From contig NZ_JABFHF010000011.1 of NCBI RefSeq assembly GCF_015476655.1, forward strand, positions 62,001 through 126,000: a DNA stretch of 64,000 bases, read 5' to 3'. Below the pieces are notes generated by a model. That model searched no databases, was not told the DNA's origin, and saw only the letters and a program-made list of their open reading frames with translations. The DNA is from Aquiflexum lacus. GTDB taxonomy: Bacteria; Bacteroidota; Bacteroidia; Cytophagales; Cyclobacteriaceae. This document shows, in pieces, positions 62,197 through 64,000 of the stretch (position 1 is the first letter of the stretch; each line of letters begins with the position of its first letter). The translations under genes were made by a program, and so were the position numbers.

Positions 62197-62964
62197 TCAA
62201 TGCCCCGCTACCTGCTTTAGGCGTTCAAATTTTTGGGACATGTTTCGGGGTTCGGCTTGATGATTGCAAATTTCCTCTGAAAGCAATCTTCCCTGACCCT
62301 GACAGGTACGGCAATCTGAAAACTCCTTTAGAAACCCATCACAACGCGGACAACCAAGCCGACCGTCACCGCTACATTTATCACATTCATGGTATTCCAC
62401 AATGTTGAAGATATTTTTTTTGGTGGTCAATCCCCTTCCCATACACTTGTTACATCCTACCAATCCTTTTCCCCTGCAAAATGAACAGTCTTGTTCTAAT
62501 TGCCTTTTTCCATCACAAGTAGGACATGCTGCATACCTATAACCACTAGGATTACAGAATCGACAGGATGCTATGGCTTCCAATGGAGGCTTAAGCTTAG
62601 CCTGTAAGATGATTGCCGATTCAAAATTATCCCCTTGATGGCCATTGATCTCCAGGTATTTTTCCAAAAAAACCGAGCTGTTGTCAAATTGACCCAATTC
62701 AAATAAAGTCTCTGCAAAAAAATAAGGCATTTCCGGTGGTATTGGAAGATTGTTTTCAACAATTTGGCGGAAATAGGTATTTGCTTTTTCAAAATCGCCC
62801 CTCTCCATCTCGGTCATTGCATTGCTCATCAAACGGGACGAACCACCCAAACTGGGTCTTGCCTGTGAATAACCATCAAAGCTCAAAACAAAAAAAGCAC
62901 AACCAAATATGAGTAATCTGAAAATGGTCGGGAAAGGGTTTGTGTAAGTGAAATCAATCATCAA
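62197..62964 (-). CDS. Membrane-anchored TPR protein with DnaJ-like zinc-finger repeats
   Basis: 255 residues; two ATGs in a row at the start. A hydrophobic leader (about 13-30, FRLLIFGCAFFVLSF), a TPR-like helical part (about 45-125) and a cysteine-rich part (about 138-240) with several CxxCxGxG-type motifs: CRFCNPSG, CPTCDGKR, CSFCRGKG, CNKCMGRG, CDKCSGDG, CPRCDG and CRTCQGQG. These repeats bind zinc in DnaJ and act in protein folding or binding; here no J domain is present. Exact role unknown. Confidence 0.75.
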   Translation of the reverse strand: MMIDFTYTNPFPTIFRLLIFGCAFFVLSFDGYSQARPSLGGSSRLMSNAMTEMERGDFEKANTYFRQIVENNLPIPPEMPYFFAETLFELGQFDNSSVFLEKYLEINGHQGDNFESAIILQAKLKPPLEAIASCRFCNPSGYRYAACPTCDGKRQLEQDCSFCRGKGLVGCNKCMGRGLTTKKNIFNIVEYHECDKCSGDGRLGCPRCDGFLKEFSDCRTCQGQGRLLSEEICNHQAEPRNMSQKFERLKQVAGH

Positions 62965-63180
62965 GCGATATTCGGGTTTTAATCTTTGGCAAAGTAAAAA
63001 GCTTTCATCAATAAAACAACGACAAAAAAAACAGCCTGATTTTCATGTTTTTACGACGGTCAATCTTTAATTTTTTATTAATTTTTCCTTTAGAAATTGC
63101 TTTTTATAATAAAAACAGCTTACTTAAAATTAAATTGTTATTGTAAGCAATTCAAATTCCTCCTTTTTAATTTCAATTAT

Positions 63181-63633
63181 ATGTTCCAAGAAATTTTCAA
63201 CAAAACCTCAGGTGATATTCTTTCCGGATTGACAGAACAGTTTGGTTTGGGTCAGGATCAGGCAAAAAGTGCAATTAACCTCACCAAAGACAATTTAATT
63301 TCATCAATCGGTAAAGAAGCTGCCACAGGAAATATGGATGGGATTCTAAAAATGCTGAATATGGGATCAGGGGCGCAGAGTTCACCCATGTTTCAAAATT
63401 TGGTAGGAGACCTTAGCAGTAGTTATATTTCCAAATTGGGGGTTTCACCTCAAATTGCTTCGCAGATCAGTAATTTCATATTACCTAAAATCATAGCAGC
63501 AATTTCTGGAAGTAAATCGGGTAACCTGGATAAATCGGATTTGATGAAAATGATCAGCCAAGGTGCTGGAAGTTCACTTTCTGATAAGGCTGGGGATTTA
63601 CTTAAGGGTGGACTTGGAAACCTATTTAAATAA
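63181..63633 (+). CDS. DUF937-like small protein
   Basis: 150 residues from the ATG at 63181; an open frame extends 28 codons further up but is low-complexity and unlikely. It begins MFQEIFNKTSGDILSGLTEQ and has a helical, Gly/Ser-rich composition ending DLLKGGLGNLFK, as in YidB/DUF937-type proteins. Function is unknown. Together with the next gene it looks like a small two-gene unit. Confidence 0.65.
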   Translation: MFQEIFNKTSGDILSGLTEQFGLGQDQAKSAINLTKDNLISSIGKEAATGNMDGILKMLNMGSGAQSSPMFQNLVGDLSSSYISKLGVSPQIASQISNFILPKIIAAISGSKSGNLDKSDLMKMISQGAGSSLSDKAGDLLKGGLGNLFK

Positions 63634-63660
63634 ACTTAATAACCTAAATTTTAAAAGATT

Positions 63661-64000
63661 ATGTCAAAAACAATCACCATGATTGAGGGCATCGGCCCTG
63701 TTTACAAAGAAAAATTGGCAAATGCCGGAATTTCAACTGTAGAAGCCCTGCTTTCCAAAGGAGCAAGTAAAAAAGGCAGAAAAGAAATAGCAGAGGCAAG
63801 TGGTATAGGAGAAGGTGTTATTCTGGACTGGGTCAATATGGCCGACCTTTTTAGAGTGAATGGTATAGCAAGTCAGTTTGCAGAATTACTCAAAGCAGCA
63901 GGTGTGGATACCGTGAAGGAACTCCGAACTAGAAACCCTGAAAATCTTCACAAAGCCCTTACGGAAACCAATGAGACCAAAAAATTGACCAGAACAGTGC
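63661..64000 (+). CDS. DUF4332-like helix-hairpin-helix protein (5' part)
   Basis: 113 codons to the window end; the C-terminus is cut off. It begins MSKTITMIEGIGPVYKEKL and has IEGIGPVYKEKLANAGISTVEALL and ASGIGEGVILDWVNMADLFRV, the helix-hairpin-helix pattern of DUF4332 proteins, with a second IASQFAELLKAAGVDTV unit. Such repeats bind DNA in other proteins; no specific role is known. It starts 27 bp after the DUF937-like gene. Confidence 0.75.
   Translation, partial: MSKTITMIEGIGPVYKEKLANAGISTVEALLSKGASKKGRKEIAEASGIGEGVILDWVNMADLFRVNGIASQFAELLKAAGVDTVKELRTRNPENLHKALTETNETKKLTRTV

Noticed and set aside
1-64000. tRNA, rRNA, riboswitch, prophage or complete IS element
   Set aside because: No cloverleaf, rRNA-like or known riboswitch core, phage structural gene or intact transposase was recognised by eye; a covariance-model scan would be needed to exclude small RNAs.

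Overview
The window looks like the chromosome of a member of Bacteroidota, most probably order Cytophagales, family Cyclobacteriaceae. The evidence is a type IX secretion (T9SS) C-terminal signal, carboxypeptidase-like domains fused to outer-membrane beta-barrels, a TAnnTTTG-type promoter, almost no Shine-Dalgarno sequences, and dispersed low-complexity repeats usual in this phylum. No rRNA or tRNA gene, CRISPR array, complete IS element or prophage was seen.

Layout. 1-3 kb: the 3' end of selO, two copies of a palindromic repeat, an exported esterase and an exported TIM-barrel isomerase. 3-11 kb: an AT-rich accessory block with a McrBC-type restriction system, a RhuM-PLD fusion among remnants of related genes, an amidase and an alpha/beta hydrolase. 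11-19.5 kb: an SbtA-like bicarbonate transporter divergent from a LysR regulator, an outer-membrane protein, a DUF4136 lipoprotein and an SLC13 permease. 19.6-24.6 kb (minus strand): a cassette with a possible small charged peptide, an ATP-grasp ligase, a papain-like thiol enzyme of unknown role and alanine racemase. 24.8-30 kb: an NtrC-type sigma-54 activator, an H-NOX nitric-oxide sensor and a very large HNOBA hybrid histidine kinase. 30-51 kb: a giant T9SS-exported FG-GAP protein followed by a complete Wzx/Wzy-type exopolysaccharide locus (REC protein, OPX lipoprotein, Wzc-like protein, flippase, polymerase, glycosyltransferases, acyltransferase, RmlC, WecA-like initiator). 51-56 kb: a scrapyard of truncated genes (fucosidase start, esterase chimera, second wecA 3' end, decayed higBA, duplicated mnmE 3' end) with a live toxin-antitoxin pair. 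56-64 kb: housekeeping genes (mnmE, a thioredoxin, a DtxR/MntR regulator, dapD, a TPR lipoprotein and others).

Main discovery candidates. (1) Four transcription starts in the 30-48.6 kb region share the same upstream design: an inverted repeat TTTCCA-N5-TGGAAA, a degenerate second copy 18-19 bp away, and 64-81 bp downstream a GG(C/A)AT-N4/5-TTGG element just before the ATG. Together with the adjacent NtrC activator, H-NOX and HNOBA kinase this suggests a nitric-oxide-responsive sigma-54 regulon controlling exopolysaccharide and a surface protein. (2) The ATP-grasp / papain-like / alanine racemase cassette looks like an uncharacterised peptide-ligating pathway. (3) A diverged 300-bp copy of the mnmE 3' end, retaining the likely native terminator, flanks a toxin-antitoxin pair. 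This is the footprint expected of an element that integrated at mnmE and rebuilt the gene's end.
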